Below, in pieces: positions 34,663 through 48,000 of a stretch of 64,000 bases of DNA. A program made the position numbers and the translations under genes. The stretch covers positions 38,210,048 through 38,274,047 of the forward strand of contig CM069599.1 of the NCBI GenBank assembly GCA_035771175.1, in the 5' to 3' direction. Position 1 is the stretch's first letter; each line of letters starts with the position of its first letter. Origin of the DNA: Paratinospora sagittata. Its lineage: Eukaryota > Streptophyta > Magnoliopsida > Ranunculales > Menispermaceae. Below the pieces are notes generated by a model. That model searched no databases and was not told the origin of the DNA. It worked only from the letters and a program-made list of their open reading frames with translations.

Positions 34663-35870
34663 AAAATAAGATAAAATTAATGATGGTTTGAACATATAAA
34701 ATACCTTTAGATGCCCCACTTAATAGGAATAATTTATTAATTCATGGTAATGATAAAAATAGAAGAAGTATAATAGCATTGACAAAAACAAATAAAAAAG
34801 ATACACTCTAAGTACTGTAACTTAGTCAATTTAGCACTTGATAAAATGTAGTAGAGGAGATGGATTTAGGTTGTCAGCCCTATGTAATTAGGAAAAAAAT
34901 TAGTTGAGTTAAGTTTTGAATATGAATATAAAGAATTGTATTCGAGCTACTTTGCATATCATACACGAAATAGGTAGTTCAAGAATGATTGTGAAAAATG
35001 ATATCATTGCATTTTAGGATTTAGCTTATTAAAATGCATTCTCTAATTGAAATAAAATAAGACCTATACTATCAATTCACAAAGTTTTGCTTTCAAAAAA
35101 AAAAAATTACAAAGTTTTGGGATTCAGGCATATGAAAGGAGAATAATGAAGCGTAACAAGAAAAGGAAGGATGGGTTTGTCTGGTCATTTAGAGTACAAC
35201 TGACAGCAGGTAAAAAGAAAACCGAGTAGACATGTAGATGAAGGAAAGATATGGAGCCCCCCGGGACCCTCCCCTTTGCTGGAAAAGCAAATTTTAGTTT
35301 TACCTTTAGTGTTAATATAGAGTTGGCATGCACAGAGGTGATTTTAAAATTTAATAGTTTTAAATTTAACTCGTGTCAATGTCTTATTTTAAAAGTAAAA
35401 AGAAATTAATAGGTTAAAAATAGACATAATACCTCTTAAAAAATATAATATGGTAATAAATGGCAATAGAGCTTATTTAACAACTAATTAATAACATTAT
35501 TAAAAAAAATTTAAAAAAAAGTGTTTTACCATTAAGTAGTCATCATCTCCAGGGGAGACGAGGCCGAGGGTAGTAGTAGATGCTCGGGCTCCGGGCCAAA
35601 TCAATCCAAGTCCGTCGTCTATTTCTGAGATGGACTTACAAGTATTAGTTTACACGTATAAAAAGGCTTCCTTTAAAAATATATATATATATAAAAAAGA
35701 AAAGAATAGGAAGAGAAAAAAAAAAAAGGTCCAACTTTTAGTTTACAGAAGGGAAAGCGGGACCCATCCGCACGACACAAATACATGTACTACGTGAGAG
35801 TCGAGGGAGGCACGTCATCGAGAGTCAGAGAGAGAGAGGGGCATAGCCAGCGTACCACCTGAGTCTCAGC
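34663..35870. other. Intergenic DNA upstream of the LRX gene
   Basis: No gene or transposon ends recognised. The last ~170 bp (35700-35870) include GA-rich tracts (GAGAGTCAGAGAGAGAGAG near 35820) and the palindromic TACTACGTGAG, which could contribute to the promoter. Confidence 0.4.
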
Positions 35871-35880
35871 TATAAATTCA
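35871..35880 (+). promoter_or_regulatory. TATA box of the LRX gene
   Basis: CTATAAATTCAAA lies about 98 bp before the start codon. A transcript beginning roughly 30 bp later would carry a 5' leader with two very short upstream reading frames: 35905-35925 (six codons) and a minimal ATG-TGA at 35957-35962, seven bases before the main ATG. Confidence 0.6.
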
Positions 35881-35968
35881 AATAAAAGAAAGAGGTTGGG
35901 GGTGATGTATAATAGTAGCGAGTAGCGGGCAAGAATCAACTGGATAGTACACGGGCATGTGAATTGTG

Positions 35969-38053
35969 ATGGCTCTCCTTTCTTCTCTGCTGCTTCTCCA
36001 CTCTCGAGGGATGCCTCCTCGTCTTCTTCTTCTCTCTTTCTCCAACCTCCTCCTCATCGCTGCACTTGTTCAGATCTCTTCGATCGCAGCAGGGGATCAT
36101 GACTCAGTCACAGTCACAGTCTCAGCCACAGTAGAGGAGGATCCACGAAAGCTGACGTTCGAGAACCCAAGGCTCCGCCAAGCCTACATTGCCCTTCAAG
36201 CATGGAAGTCCGCCATCTTCTCCGACCCTTTCAACTTCACTTCCAACTGGATTGGCCCCAATGTGTGTTCCTACCAAGGCGTTTTCTGCGCCCCTTCTCT
36301 TTCCATTCCTTCCCTCAGAGTCGTTGCAGGCATCGACCTCAACCACGCCGACATCGCCGGTTATCTTCCCCCCGAGGTTGGTCTCCTCAAGGACTTGGCT
36401 CTCTTCCACCTAAACTCCAACCGTTTCTGCGGCATTCTCCCCGACGCCTTTCGCCGTCTCAAGCTCCTTTTCGAGCTCGATCTCAGCAACAACCGCTTCG
36501 TCGGCCCCTTCCCCAAACTCCTCTTCTCCCTTCCTTCCCTCAAGTACTTGGACCTCCGTTTCAATGAATTCGAAGGTCCCATTCCCGACCAGCTCTTCAA
36601 TCAGCCCCTCGATGCCATCTTCCTCAACGACAACCGTTTTCGCTTCGGCATTCCTTCAAATCTTGGCAACTCTCCCGTCTCCGTTCTCGTCATCACCAAT
36701 AACGACCTAGGCGGCTGCATTCCCCCTAGCATCGGCAACATGGCCAACACCTTGAACGAGATTATCCTCACTAACAATAATCTCACCGGATGCCTCCCAT
36801 CCGAGATCGGACTCCTCAAGAAGCTCACCGTGTTCGACGTCAGCTTCAATCACTTACAAGGCCCTCTTCCCCCCTCCATTGCTCAAATGAAGAGCCTGGA
36901 GCAGTTGGATGTCGCCCACAACGCTTTCACTGGCTCCATTCCTGCTACCGTGTGCAGCCTTCCGAGATTGGAGAATTTTACTTACTCTTTCAACTACTTC
37001 ACTGGTGAGGCGCCAAACTGTGCCGCCAATATATCCCCCGGAACTCGTGGAAGGGTGTTTGACAGTAGGAAGAACTGTATTCCTGGAAAGTCTGATCAAC
37101 GTTCTCCGAGAGAGTGTTCTTCCGAGGCTGCGCGTCCTGTTGATTGCAGCAAGTTCAAGTGCAGCAGCAGCAGTGGTGGTGGTGGTTCGCCACAATCCCC
37201 ATCGCGGAGACGACCACCAGTAACACCAGTACAAGCGCCGCCTAGACGAGCCAGTTCCCCCAGGCCTTTTATGAGTCCTGCTCCACCACCTCCTCCATCT
37301 TCAAAATCATCTCCATCGACTAGAAGGCGCGCTTCACCGCCACCACCTTCCACTTCAAGGGGATCTGTATTACCACCTCCTCCTACTCATGAATACGTGT
37401 CACCAAAGACTCATCTTCCACCACCACCACCACCACCACCACCTCCGCCACGACATAATGATGCCCCTGCAAAGCCTCCTACCCCTGCTTATAAGGTTTC
37501 ACCGCCTACTCACGGCCAATATCTCGTACCACCTCCTCCTCCAGTAACCCCTCATCATCAATACTACCTTACTCCCCCTCCGGTTGTAATAGAGGTTTCA
37601 CCGTCACCACCACCGAACCCTCATTATCAACATTATTACTCACCACCGCCACCGCCACCGCCACCGCCATCAGGTGTTCCTGAGGTTTCGCCGCCAACAC
37701 ATCGTCATCGGACTCCTCCAGGAACACCTTATAATGAGCCACCGCCACCATCGTCATTGAGTAGCCACTCTACACCACCACCATCACCATCTGGGTCATG
37801 CACTTCTCCTATATCATCACCTCCTCGGCATTCCGTGACGCCTACACTACAACCTCCTCCACCACCGCATCACCACTACTATACGCAACCACCAACACAA
37901 CAGTACACGCCACCGCCATCCCCACCGCCAACGCCCCCGCCCCCGCCCCCGCCCCCGCCCCCGCCCCCGCCCGTGTTTGATAAAGTACCCCTTCCGCCAA
38001 TTCCAGGTGTATCATATGCATCCCCACCTCCTCCATCCATTCCTTACTATTGA
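35969..38053 (+). CDS. Leucine-rich repeat extensin (LRX/PEX family)
   Basis: Single exon, 694 residues from the ATG at 35969. A second in-frame ATG 13 codons on also precedes the hydrophobic signal peptide (LLLLSFSNLLLIAALVQISS), so the exact start is uncertain. Next: an LRR N-cap (QAYIALQAWKSAIF, NWIGPNVCSYQGVFC), about ten plant-type LRRs at residues 110-345 (LDLSNNRFVGPFP, LDLRFNEFEGPIP), a Cys-rich hinge to about residue 405, then an extensin-like tail to the end with SPPPP motifs, long proline runs and YY/HYY Tyr motifs suited to cross-linking. LRX proteins sit in the cell wall, where their LRR domain binds RALF peptides. The coding sequence is GC-rich at third positions, unlike its surroundings. 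A pollen or vegetative subclass cannot be assigned. Confidence 0.93.
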   Translation: MALLSSLLLLHSRGMPPRLLLLSFSNLLLIAALVQISSIAAGDHDSVTVTVSATVEEDPRKLTFENPRLRQAYIALQAWKSAIFSDPFNFTSNWIGPNVCSYQGVFCAPSLSIPSLRVVAGIDLNHADIAGYLPPEVGLLKDLALFHLNSNRFCGILPDAFRRLKLLFELDLSNNRFVGPFPKLLFSLPSLKYLDLRFNEFEGPIPDQLFNQPLDAIFLNDNRFRFGIPSNLGNSPVSVLVITNNDLGGCIPPSIGNMANTLNEIILTNNNLTGCLPSEIGLLKKLTVFDVSFNHLQGPLPPSIAQMKSLEQLDVAHNAFTGSIPATVCSLPRLENFTYSFNYFTGEAPNCAANISPGTRGRVFDSRKNCIPGKSDQRSPRECSSEAARPVDCSKFKCSSSSGGGGSPQSPSRRRPPVTPVQAPPRRASSPRPFMSPAPPPPPSSKSSPSTRRRASPPPPSTSRGSVLPPPPTHEYVSPKTHLPPPPPPPPPPPRHNDAPAKPPTPAYKVSPPTHGQYLVPPPPPVTPHHQYYLTPPPVVIEVSPSPPPNPHYQHYYSPPPPPPPPPSGVPEVSPPTHRHRTPPGTPYNEPPPPSSLSSHSTPPPSPSGSCTSPISSPPRHSVTPTLQPPPPPHHHYYTQPPTQQYTPPPSPPPTPPPPPPPPPPPPPVFDKVPLPPIPGVSYASPPPPSIPYY

Positions 38054-38445
38054 TCTGCATCTGCATCTCGGGCTTTCCATGAAAATATTCCCTCCAACCC
38101 CAACCGGCCCCGCCTTCCCCCAAATTTAAAAAAAGAAAAAGAAAGAACAATATCGCGTTGGCAGGAGGGATACATAGAGAAGGAAGAGAAAATGGGAGGT
38201 AGATCAGCAATTATGTCTTGTTACTATTGGTTTTTATGAGGTACTATGAGACGATGAACTTTAATTTAACGAGTGACATCCATTCTGGTTTTTTTGTTTC
38301 TTCATTTGTTTTATACTTTTATAGATACACGTTGGTATGGTAATCTTTGTAAGCATGCATGTTTCATTATTATTATGTATAATCCCGAGTGATGTATGAA
38401 TTCCTTTCATCTAGTTCCTGTTAAACATATAAAATATGCATGTCT

Positions 38446-38451
38446 AATAAA
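38446..38451 (+). terminator. Candidate polyadenylation signal for LRX
   Basis: AATAAA about 390 bp after the stop codon, followed by A-rich sequence. Other weaker signals are possible in this AT-rich 3' region. Confidence 0.4.
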
Positions 38452-38498
38452 AACAAAAAAAAAATATGAATCCAGACAGACATAAGAAGAGTATTAGG

Positions 38499-38519
38499 TG
38501 AGAGAGAGAGAGAGAGAGA
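38499..38519. repeat. (GA)n microsatellite
   Basis: About ten GA dinucleotides between the convergent LRX and HCF173 genes. The rest of 38054-39090 shows no gene beyond the two 3' ends. Confidence 0.9.
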
Positions 38520-39090
38520 AATTTACACGATCCTTGTGTGAGTATGAGATTAGAACCTATGCGATGCAGCCCATCCATCATGAAGGGAACCTGGGAAATG
38601 AGCCCTAATGGGTCGATGAGATCAACAGGAGAAAATCATACATTCGTTTGATATACGTGAATCCAGTTACAGGTAGCAGCTAGCAGACAATATAATACAA
38701 GGGGGAACAAATAATAATAATGATTTCCAAGTTCGTTCTACACAATCAAGTGCAATTAACTAAAACACCAGAGACAGATGGTATCTGTCAGATAAGAAAG
38801 TGGGAATTCATGAGTTAGTAGAATTCACTTCGAGTAGCAGCACTACTCCTTGAATTATGACACAATACTTTTATTCATATTCAATAATATACACTTTTCA
38901 CATTATAGAAAAAAATATGCTTCTAGTATTTACCTATTTACAGCATCCCCAACGCAATTGTATATATCATGCAGTACTCACATATACATATGGCAGCGAC
39001 AAAATGACCATTAACAGGATGCATCATCTACATAAAAAAGAATATATAGAAAAAACAAACAGGAAGAAGGTGCTCAATGACTAGGGTTTG

Positions 39091-42000
39091 TCATGTGTTC
39101 CTCTCTAGGACTGATAGAGCTGGAGTCAAATAGTTGTTTGCTTTGTCGGGAAGATGGGCCACCTGCGTCAACAAATCACTTCTTACCTCCAAACTTCTTC
39201 AAGGCGGGTTATAGATTCCGCGTATGTACACTACTTTCATTATTTAATTGTTCAACCATAACAAAATCTTAAAGAGTATTTTCATAGAAATTGCTAATAA
39301 GACTTTTTAAGAAAAACATAAATAGAAAATGCTTTTGAAACACAACTAAACACACTTTGTTGACACTGTCCTTGAAAATTATTAAATTATCTCGAATCGC
39401 GTATTAATACGTGATTCAAAGCAATCTAACAACTACCAATACAATGTCAATAAAATGTGTGTTTAAAAAGTGTGTTAGTCAAACATTACTCAATATAAAT
39501 ATCTTCTTTTTTAATTTTATTTACCTTGGGAGAAAAAACAAAAAAGAAGAATAGAAGTAGAGTAAAACGTTCCAAGTTGGAAAGATCAAAAAAACAAAAA
39601 AGAAAAATACAAGTTAAAAAGCCAAAAAAAAAAAAAAAAGACAAGGCAATGTAAGGTGCAAAAGCTGGAGAAACATTAACAAACAAAATTACTGTACAAT
39701 TTTTGAATTTTGTAACAAAAAAAATCAAATAAACTTTTGAAACGCCTTATTCTATCTTTATTTGATAAGGCTTCACCATAAATTTTCAAATATCTCATTA
39801 TGTCATCTATAACATAAGAATAGAGGTAAAAACAGGTAATATGCTGAAGTTCGAAGGATAAAAGAGAAAAAATTCAATTAGAAAAAGACAAAAAAGTAAG
39901 GTGCGATGCAAAAGGTAGAGATTTTTCAAAACATAAAATTATATCATAGCATGTGTTATATTGGGGAAAAGTTTTACATTATTATACTACTTATATCAAC
40001 ATAGAAAAATAAGAATTAAAATTTTAAGAACATTACCAGAAAACTGGAAATAGTGATTGAAATTATAATGGTTTGTGCGCGTGTCATGCTATGCAAGGCT
40101 ATGCTATTGAAGGCATCCACCTTACCAGCTCATAGAGCTCCTTCCCTTGCTTGGCCATGTATTCATAGCATACCTAGTGAAACACAAAATTTGCTTTAGT
40201 CCACCGCCCACTTCAAAAGCCAAGTAATAAAAACGGCAAGTACTCACATCAAAGCTTTTGTTCCTGGCAGTCGAATCATGCAGTGCCTTCACACAAATGT
40301 CTGCCACATCAGCGCAGCTGATACCCTACATCAAAGAATTGATGAAAAGACGCGTTACTAAAACTGTTTTTAGCCCTTCCCAGAATATAGCACAGCAACT
40401 CTTTACCTGAGCAATCCTGTTTCCTTGATCAAAGATAAGGGCACGCTGTCCACCAGGTTCTTCCTGGACAACCCAGGTCTATCTCAATAAATTACTTTTG
40501 CAAGAAGAAAAGCCATCAAGCTTGCGAATTAGAACCATAAAAGATTAAATGCTCTTAGTTGAAACTCATTAATTTGGCCATTCAGGATATGACAATTGAA
40601 CAAATTGATAACTTGATATTGCTATTTAATGCTATTCTATGTAGTTAGGCCAAAAAAAAGGGGTTTGTTCAAACCTCTTTTCCCAATTACACTTTGTATG
40701 AGCTAGTAATTGATAGTTGGCACAAAGCTATATGTCATAAACACGGATCTTCTTCTCCCATAAGATGTAATTTTATTAAGAGCCATACTGCACCTTCAGT
40801 GTCTTCAAATTTATTATTTGTAAATATTCTATATTATCCAGTAAATTGCATTTTTGAGAACCTTACCTTTTTTTGAGAGGAACACTTTTGAGAACCTTAC
40901 CTCTCATCCATATTGTAAATTTTGGCTCTTGACAAAGGTGATGCTGCAACTTGACTGATAAAGAATTTGTTTTCAAATTTTATTTTATTTTTTGAGATCG
41001 GCGGGTATCAGGATTCTTTGGTTTCCTACTAACCCCTCTGGGGCATGGCCACAAACAACACCTTTAGAACCGTTGGCCAACTTATTGGTGGGTGGCATGA
41101 GTCCCGATTTGAACTCTCCACCTCAGGGTTGGGGGGGCTTACCCCAAACCACTGAACCAACCCACTATTGGTTGTTTTCAACTTCACTTTATGAGAATCA
41201 ACAATCTCTAATTTCTAAGCTCATCTTTCTAGTAATTCTCATTCTAATTACAGATGGTTCAGATTGAAGATATGAAAGGCCAACACTAGACTTGAGTCAA
41301 TAGTTTCAAGCACTTTTACATAACAAAAACAGCCAGTAAATATGGTACCTGTAGAGGACCGGGGCGAATAATGGTGTAACCAAGACCAGATCGTCTCAGT
41401 GAATCCTCTCCAGCCTGGACAAGCTTAACAAAATAATCATTAAACACCATGGAATTTTGAATTCCAAACAAAGTAAGAGACACAGATCAATAATGTAAAC
41501 ATTATCTTTAAGTGCTAAATGAAATGAGGAAAATATGCTGGGGGTAGGTCTAACCTTCTTGGCCTTAAGAACCTGTTCCTGTCTGCTAGGTTCAATTCCA
41601 AATCCTGCACAAGAAACCAGTACAAAATCGGTTTCTTGCCCAGTCTGCATACGTCAAAAGATCTCAAGTAAGTTTGAAATTGGCATTTTCATAGTGACAA
41701 GTGAAGAATTACAAATATTTCAATAAACAAACTATAGAAAGTTAAAAAGCAAGCACAATTAGATAACAGAGGAGCTAAGAGGACATCAAAAAACATATTT
41801 CAGAAACAAGCTTAGGCAAGAGCGGCCATTTCCTAGAATGTGTATCTTGAAGAATATCTTAAAAATTCTTTGATATATTCCGTATCTCATTGTACATGTG
41901 TATGTGATCTAGAGCAGGTTCCAGTGGTGAAGCTAGGATTTTATATTAAGGGGGACAAAAAACAAAATTTTCTCGAACACAACTATATAAGAAAAAAAAA

Positions 42001-45000
42001 AGATTTTAATTTTTTTTTTTTTTTTGTAGGACCTTCATTATCTTTGAATTTATTTGTGTTTTGGCACCTTGCAAGCAAATGCTTCAACTTTGTAGCAAGT
42101 TTGAGTTCTCACTCCTTTTTCCCTTAGGGAAAATTTTAATGGTTCTTCCACTTTATTCTCCTGACAAAGGAATGCCTAGTCGTGTAAGCTAAAGAATGAG
42201 GCCATCTTTTGCTTACAAGAAGCAATTAATTAACAAGGGTTCTACTCTTCAACTATTCCCTGTTTCTCCTCCTCAACATGTTTTCCTAAAAAATAGGTAT
42301 ATATTAACATAAAATGCAAATAATCTACTTCAAAACACCCTTCTCAACCTGAGAAAATTAACATTTTTTCTAATATAGTTCATCAGCAAGTTCAAGTCAT
42401 TTTTATGGAACAGGGTTGAGGAGGGCGGCAAAGCAAGTATGGTGAAATGGGAGGTGGTTCAGTTACCAGTGGAAAAGGGTGGTGTGGGTATTGGTAATGT
42501 TTCTGTAAGAAATGTGTTGTGTGCTAAGTGGTTATGGAGGTTCTCAAGAGATAGAAGTTCTCTTTGGGCGAAGGTAATTGCAAGTAGGTATGGAACGGGG
42601 ATCACTGGCTTTATATCGGGCAGGGGTGCAGGTTCTTCATTTCGTGGCCCTTGGAAGTTCATATCTTCTCTAGCCTATGATTTCGAGCTACATATGAAGC
42701 CAAAGGTTGGGAATGGTCACACTTTCCGCTTTTGGGAGGATTAATGGTTGGATGATCTTCTTTTTTCTGTATCTTGTCCTAATTTATTCCGCCACTCATC
42801 TTTGCATAATGAACCCATTGCCTCATTTGTGAATACCCACCTACCCAATCCTTCCCCTTGTGTGAGTTGGAATCTTCATTTCCCTAGAGGTCTCACTTGT
42901 AGGGAGCAATCAGATATAGAATTTCTCCTATCCAGGCTGGATCATGTTAGGCTAAATGATGATCAAGACACTTTCATTCGGACCCCTAGTCCCTCAGGTC
43001 ACTTCTCTTGCAAACCATACTCCGAAATTCTTTTGGATAGGCCTGCTCTTCCGCTATCCACTGTTGCATCTTGTGTTTGGAATGTTCAGGTACCATCCAA
43101 GGTAAGGGTGTTTGGGTGGCTTGTGGCACTCAATAAGCTCAACACTTATGATTTACTGCAAAGGCGCTGCCCTTCTATCTATTACTATCCACATTGCTGC
43201 GTGTTGTGCTTGCAGGAGGGAGAATCTTCAAAGCATCTCTTCTTTAGGTGTTCATTTGCTAAAAAATTATGGCAGAAATGGCAGGTCCATAGCGGAATGC
43301 TGCCCCCAAGCAGCATTGGGGAGGGCTTATCGTTTAGTCATCTTAGAGGCACATCTAAAAGGGAGAAGGACATCGGTCTTTTAGCGTCATATGTTACCAC
43401 GTGGTCTATTTGGCTCGACTGCAATCGGAGGATTTTCCATGACATTGGGAAAGAGGATTTGGTATTGTGGGAGGACATCAAGATATTGACTAGCTCGTGG
43501 GTCTTCGCTTCATCTTTGAATAGCAATTTTTCTATCTCTAATTGGATGTTGAATTGGGATTCTTGTTTGAGTCAAGGTTCTGTAGCCTGATTTTGTTAGG
43601 AGCCTCTGCCCTCCTTGGTCCTTGCTTAGGTGTTTGAGTCTGTGGATAGAGTTTTGCTAGTGTCTTTGTTTGCTTTTGTTTGCACCTTTGGTGCATTTTC
43701 ATGCACTGCGCTTATTTTTATTCCTTTTATAATATTGGTTGTTTCCTCTCAAAAAAAAAAATATAGTTCGTCAGCAGAAAGGATTAACCTTGTTAAAAGT
43801 TTTCTATAAGAAGAAACTAATAATATAGTAGCAATATCATCCCTATCACCATCCTCTGCTGCACTAGTTTGTATAGTAGCATGAGATGTTTATCAATAAT
43901 TAAGTCTATTGTTTCTTATCAATAATAATAATATTAATAATAATGACAAATTAGCAAGAAAACAAGTTTTTGGCTAAGTTTTTTTTTTTTTTTGACTGGA
44001 AGCATAGATAGATATTATATATAAGATAAAAGAGTACAAAAAGGACGGAATGAGTTATCCCACGAGAATTACAACGAAATCAGAATATTATTCCAGTTCA
44101 AAGCCCAATCTCCAAAACTATACCCTAGGGAGAGTTTGCTAGAACTAACCTATCCCACAAACAAAAACATACTTTTTTCCCAAACTTTCAAGCTAGAACA
44201 AAAACTATCTCGAAAGACTCCACCATTTTTCTCTACTCAGATACTCCATAAAACAGCAAAAAGCACACAGGTCCAATATTTCTTAACATGATGATCTGAT
44301 AGACTAACAGGATAACAAAAAAAGGAGCCATCATCAGGGGGGCAATGTTTCGGGCATCTCCTCAACCATTCTATCCAGACTTCCTTCACAAAAGCACACT
44401 CCCAAAACACATGGTGAGTAGTCTCATCATTCAATCTGCACAGGCAACACCAGGAGGGGGATAGACAGAAGTCAGGGAACCTCTTTTGAAGCATATCAGC
44501 ACAATTTAGTCTGTTCAGAGCAATAAGCCAACCAAGAGTCTTGATTTTGAGAGGAATGGTAGCAGACCAAATGAAAGTGGAGTATGGATAAATTGGGTGG
44601 TTGGCTGAGGGATTAATGACGTGAAAAAAGATTTTGAAGAAAACTTTCCAGAGGAATCCACAGCCCAAACTATACGGTTATCAGAGTCCTGCAATTGAAC
44701 ATGGCCCAGGCAATCCAGAATGAGAGGAATCTCCTCCAGTGCATGAGGAGGAAGGTTGCGAATTAGGTGAAGCATCTTGGATGATGGGATTATGATTAAA
44801 GAAAGATGAAATCAGAGCATTGTGGAGCCCAGAGATGCTAAAAATATTGGGGAAAAAGACTTTGAAAGGGGCTGAAGCATCCCAGGTGTCTTCCCAGAAA
44901 CGGGTAGAAGAGCCATTGCCAACTTTAAACTGGGTAGAGGGTAAAAAAGCAGGGTATAATGAATGAATGAATTTCCAAGGGGATTTGAAGGATACACGAG

Positions 45001-48000
45001 AGGAAAGACTGGCATCCTGACTATTATCTTTAAAGCCATGACGACTTTTGATCACCTTTGCCCAGAGAGAGTCCATCTCAAACAGGACGCGTCATAACCA
45101 CTTCCCAGCCAAAGCCTTGTTTCTTGTAAGAAGATCCCCAATTCCCAAACCAACATGTTTCACATCCAATTTGACCTTTGCCCCCTTTAACCAGAAATGA
45201 TCCCTTATCACGGTCCTCATTTTTCCAAAGAAAAGCTCTCATTTTTTTCTCAATGAGAGCAACAACTATTATTGGCATACGAAATGAAGACATAAAGTAA
45301 GTAAAAATTGCTTACAACACAAACTTGAATAGAATAATACGACCACCCCGAGAGAGAGCTCTTCTTCCACCCATCCACCCTTTTACTTATAGTTTGAATG
45401 ATTGGATCCCAAAACGACATTTTGAGTGGGTTGCCACCAAGGGGCATTCCCAAATAGTGCAGAGGCCATGACCCCGTAGAAACAACAAACTCCCTAGCCA
45501 TAAAAGCCACCTCAGCGTCCGGGACATTAATACCAACTAACTGACATTTGGAGAGGTTCACTTTGAGACCTGAGATGAAACAAAAGCTGTTGATAATCTC
45601 CATGTTTAGGCTGCGACTATCATTCTTTACAAAGAAAAGGCAATCATCCGCAAATTGTATACGAGAAACATGGACATTATCCTTTCCAACTTTAAAACCA
45701 TGCAATATGCACTTGTCCTTTGCTTTTGAAGTGAGACCATCTAGAACATCTGCTACAAGGGTGTACGGGAAGGGGATAATGGATCCCCTTGCCCTAACCC
45801 TCTTGCCCCCTGAATTTTACCTCTTGTGCGACCATTTACAAAAGTAGAATAGGAAACAATAGATAAGCAACCTCGAATCCATCTCTGACCAAAGCCCTTC
45901 TTCTCCAACACAAAATCAAGAAAACGCCATTTTACCGAGTCGTAGGCTTTGGCAAAATCAACTTTAAACAAGAAGCCTTGCTGCTTTGACAAACGATAAT
46001 CATCCACAAATTCATTGGCGATCAGAATCGCATCAGTAATTTGACGGTTCATTACAAAAGTCGTTTGTGTCTCAGCAACTGTTGAATGGAGAACCTGTCG
46101 GAGACAATTTGCGAGGACTTTGGCAATGATCTTATAGAGGCCGGTGAGACTAATAGGCCGAAAATCACCGACTTTAATAGAGTTGGTTTTTTTGGGGACA
46201 AGAATAATATAAGTTTCATTGGTGCATTTATTAATGATACCATCATAAAAGAACTACTCCATCACTTTGAAGACGTCGGCCTTTAGGATTTTTCAATTTT
46301 TTTGATAAAAAAGCAACGAGAATCCATCCGGGCCAGGGGCCTTCTCCCCATCACAGAAAAAAACTTCCTTTACCTCATTCATATCGAAAGGCCTTTCAAG
46401 CCAATGACACTAGTTCTGGTTGATACTATTCCAGTCGATGCCCTCAATGCCCCAACTGCCATTGTTATCATCGGCACACACACTAGCAAAGCGGCTGATA
46501 ATCGTTTGACAAATCCCATCAACATCTTCGACAATTGACCCGTCATCAGTTTCCAATTTTGATTTTCTTATGCTGGGGATGCGATGGAAAATTTTCAAAT
46601 TAATTTCGCCTTCCTTAGCCCATTTGATTCGAGCTTTTTGACGGGCAATCCTATCCAGTTTACAGTCTATTGTTTGAAGTTCTTGGGACAGCACCATACG
46701 AGTCTGTCTATTACTTTCATCATTGGGATTAGACCCCAATTGGGAATCAATATCCTTAAGATGATGAAGCAATTGTGAACCACAGATTGGGTCACAAGTT
46801 GCAAAGTTTCTACTCCACTCTTTAAACTTGACTTTGAGGAGTTTCAGTTTCGACATAAATTTGTAACCAGCCCACCCAGGTCCAACAGGAATGAGCCACC
46901 AGTTTGCAATTAGTTTATCAAAGTTTGGATAGGAGAGCCATGCATGTTTGAATCTGAATGGAGAGGGGCCCCAGACACCAATAGTATTAAGAGTAACTGG
47001 CCAATGATTTGACGTTATCTGGTATTCAACTTCCTGCCTGGATAAAGGGAAAATATCCTCCCATCCAGATGAGAACAAGAATCTGTCAAGTCTGGACATA
47101 GTTGGAGAAGAACGGTTATTAGTCCAAGTGAACGACAAGTTAAGGAGATCTGGATCCCGCAACTGAAGTTCGTTAATTAGAGCATCAAACTCCTTCATAC
47201 TTGCCGTCATGGAAGAACAATTATACTTTTCTGCCATTTTACGGGTGACGTTAAAATCCCCCCCTAAGCACCGGTTACACGAAAGAAGAGAAGGAAGACC
47301 AGCAATCTCATCCCAAAAAGCCTAACGATCATTCCTTGAACAAGGGCCATAAACAACAGAAAACCACCAATCCAGGGGTTGATTACCAGCAATTTTAATG
47401 GAAATTGAAAAGGACGCAACAAACGATTCCAACACATGAATGGTGCGAGTATCCCAAAGAACAAGAATCCCTCCTGACGAACCCGTGGCTGGAAGCAATA
47501 CCCAATTCAAAAACTTTATCGTCATATCTAAGAAATTAAGCTGTGAGATATTTCTAAATGCTTAATTTCCTGTAAGGCAACTATATCTGGCTTAACCGAA
47601 CAAATAGATTTCCGAATGTTCCTTAACTTGTCCCAAGAGCCACATCCACGGATATTCCAAATAAGGATTTTCATTGGAAACCATACGAACCTAGGCGCAC
47701 AGGACTCAGATAAAGACTGTTGTGTTCTTGGATTTGTTCACCAACCGACAGAGATGCTCAGCAGAGAGAGGTGATGAACTAGAGAGGGAGACGGGGGACA
47801 GAGAACCAGCGATGGTGATGAACCAGCGATGACGGAGATGTGCGACAGTGTTGATGGCAGTGATGATGAACCCGTGGCAGTGGCAGCGGCAGTGACAACG
47901 ACAACGACAACGACGACGACGATGACGATCAAGGTTTCTTCGAGCAGCACGAACGACAAGGATGATGCCACGATGGTGCTGAACAATCGCACGAATCAGT

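Noticed and set aside
36122..38210. Long antisense and out-of-frame open frames across the LRX gene
   Set aside because: They follow from the GC-rich, repetitive sense coding sequence and have no recognisable domain.
41840..42127. A 95-residue plus-strand open frame in intron 7
   Set aside because: Contains a CAGTGGTGAAGCTAGGATTTT motif typical of plant transposon ends and a T-run; no protein family and no matching second terminus found.
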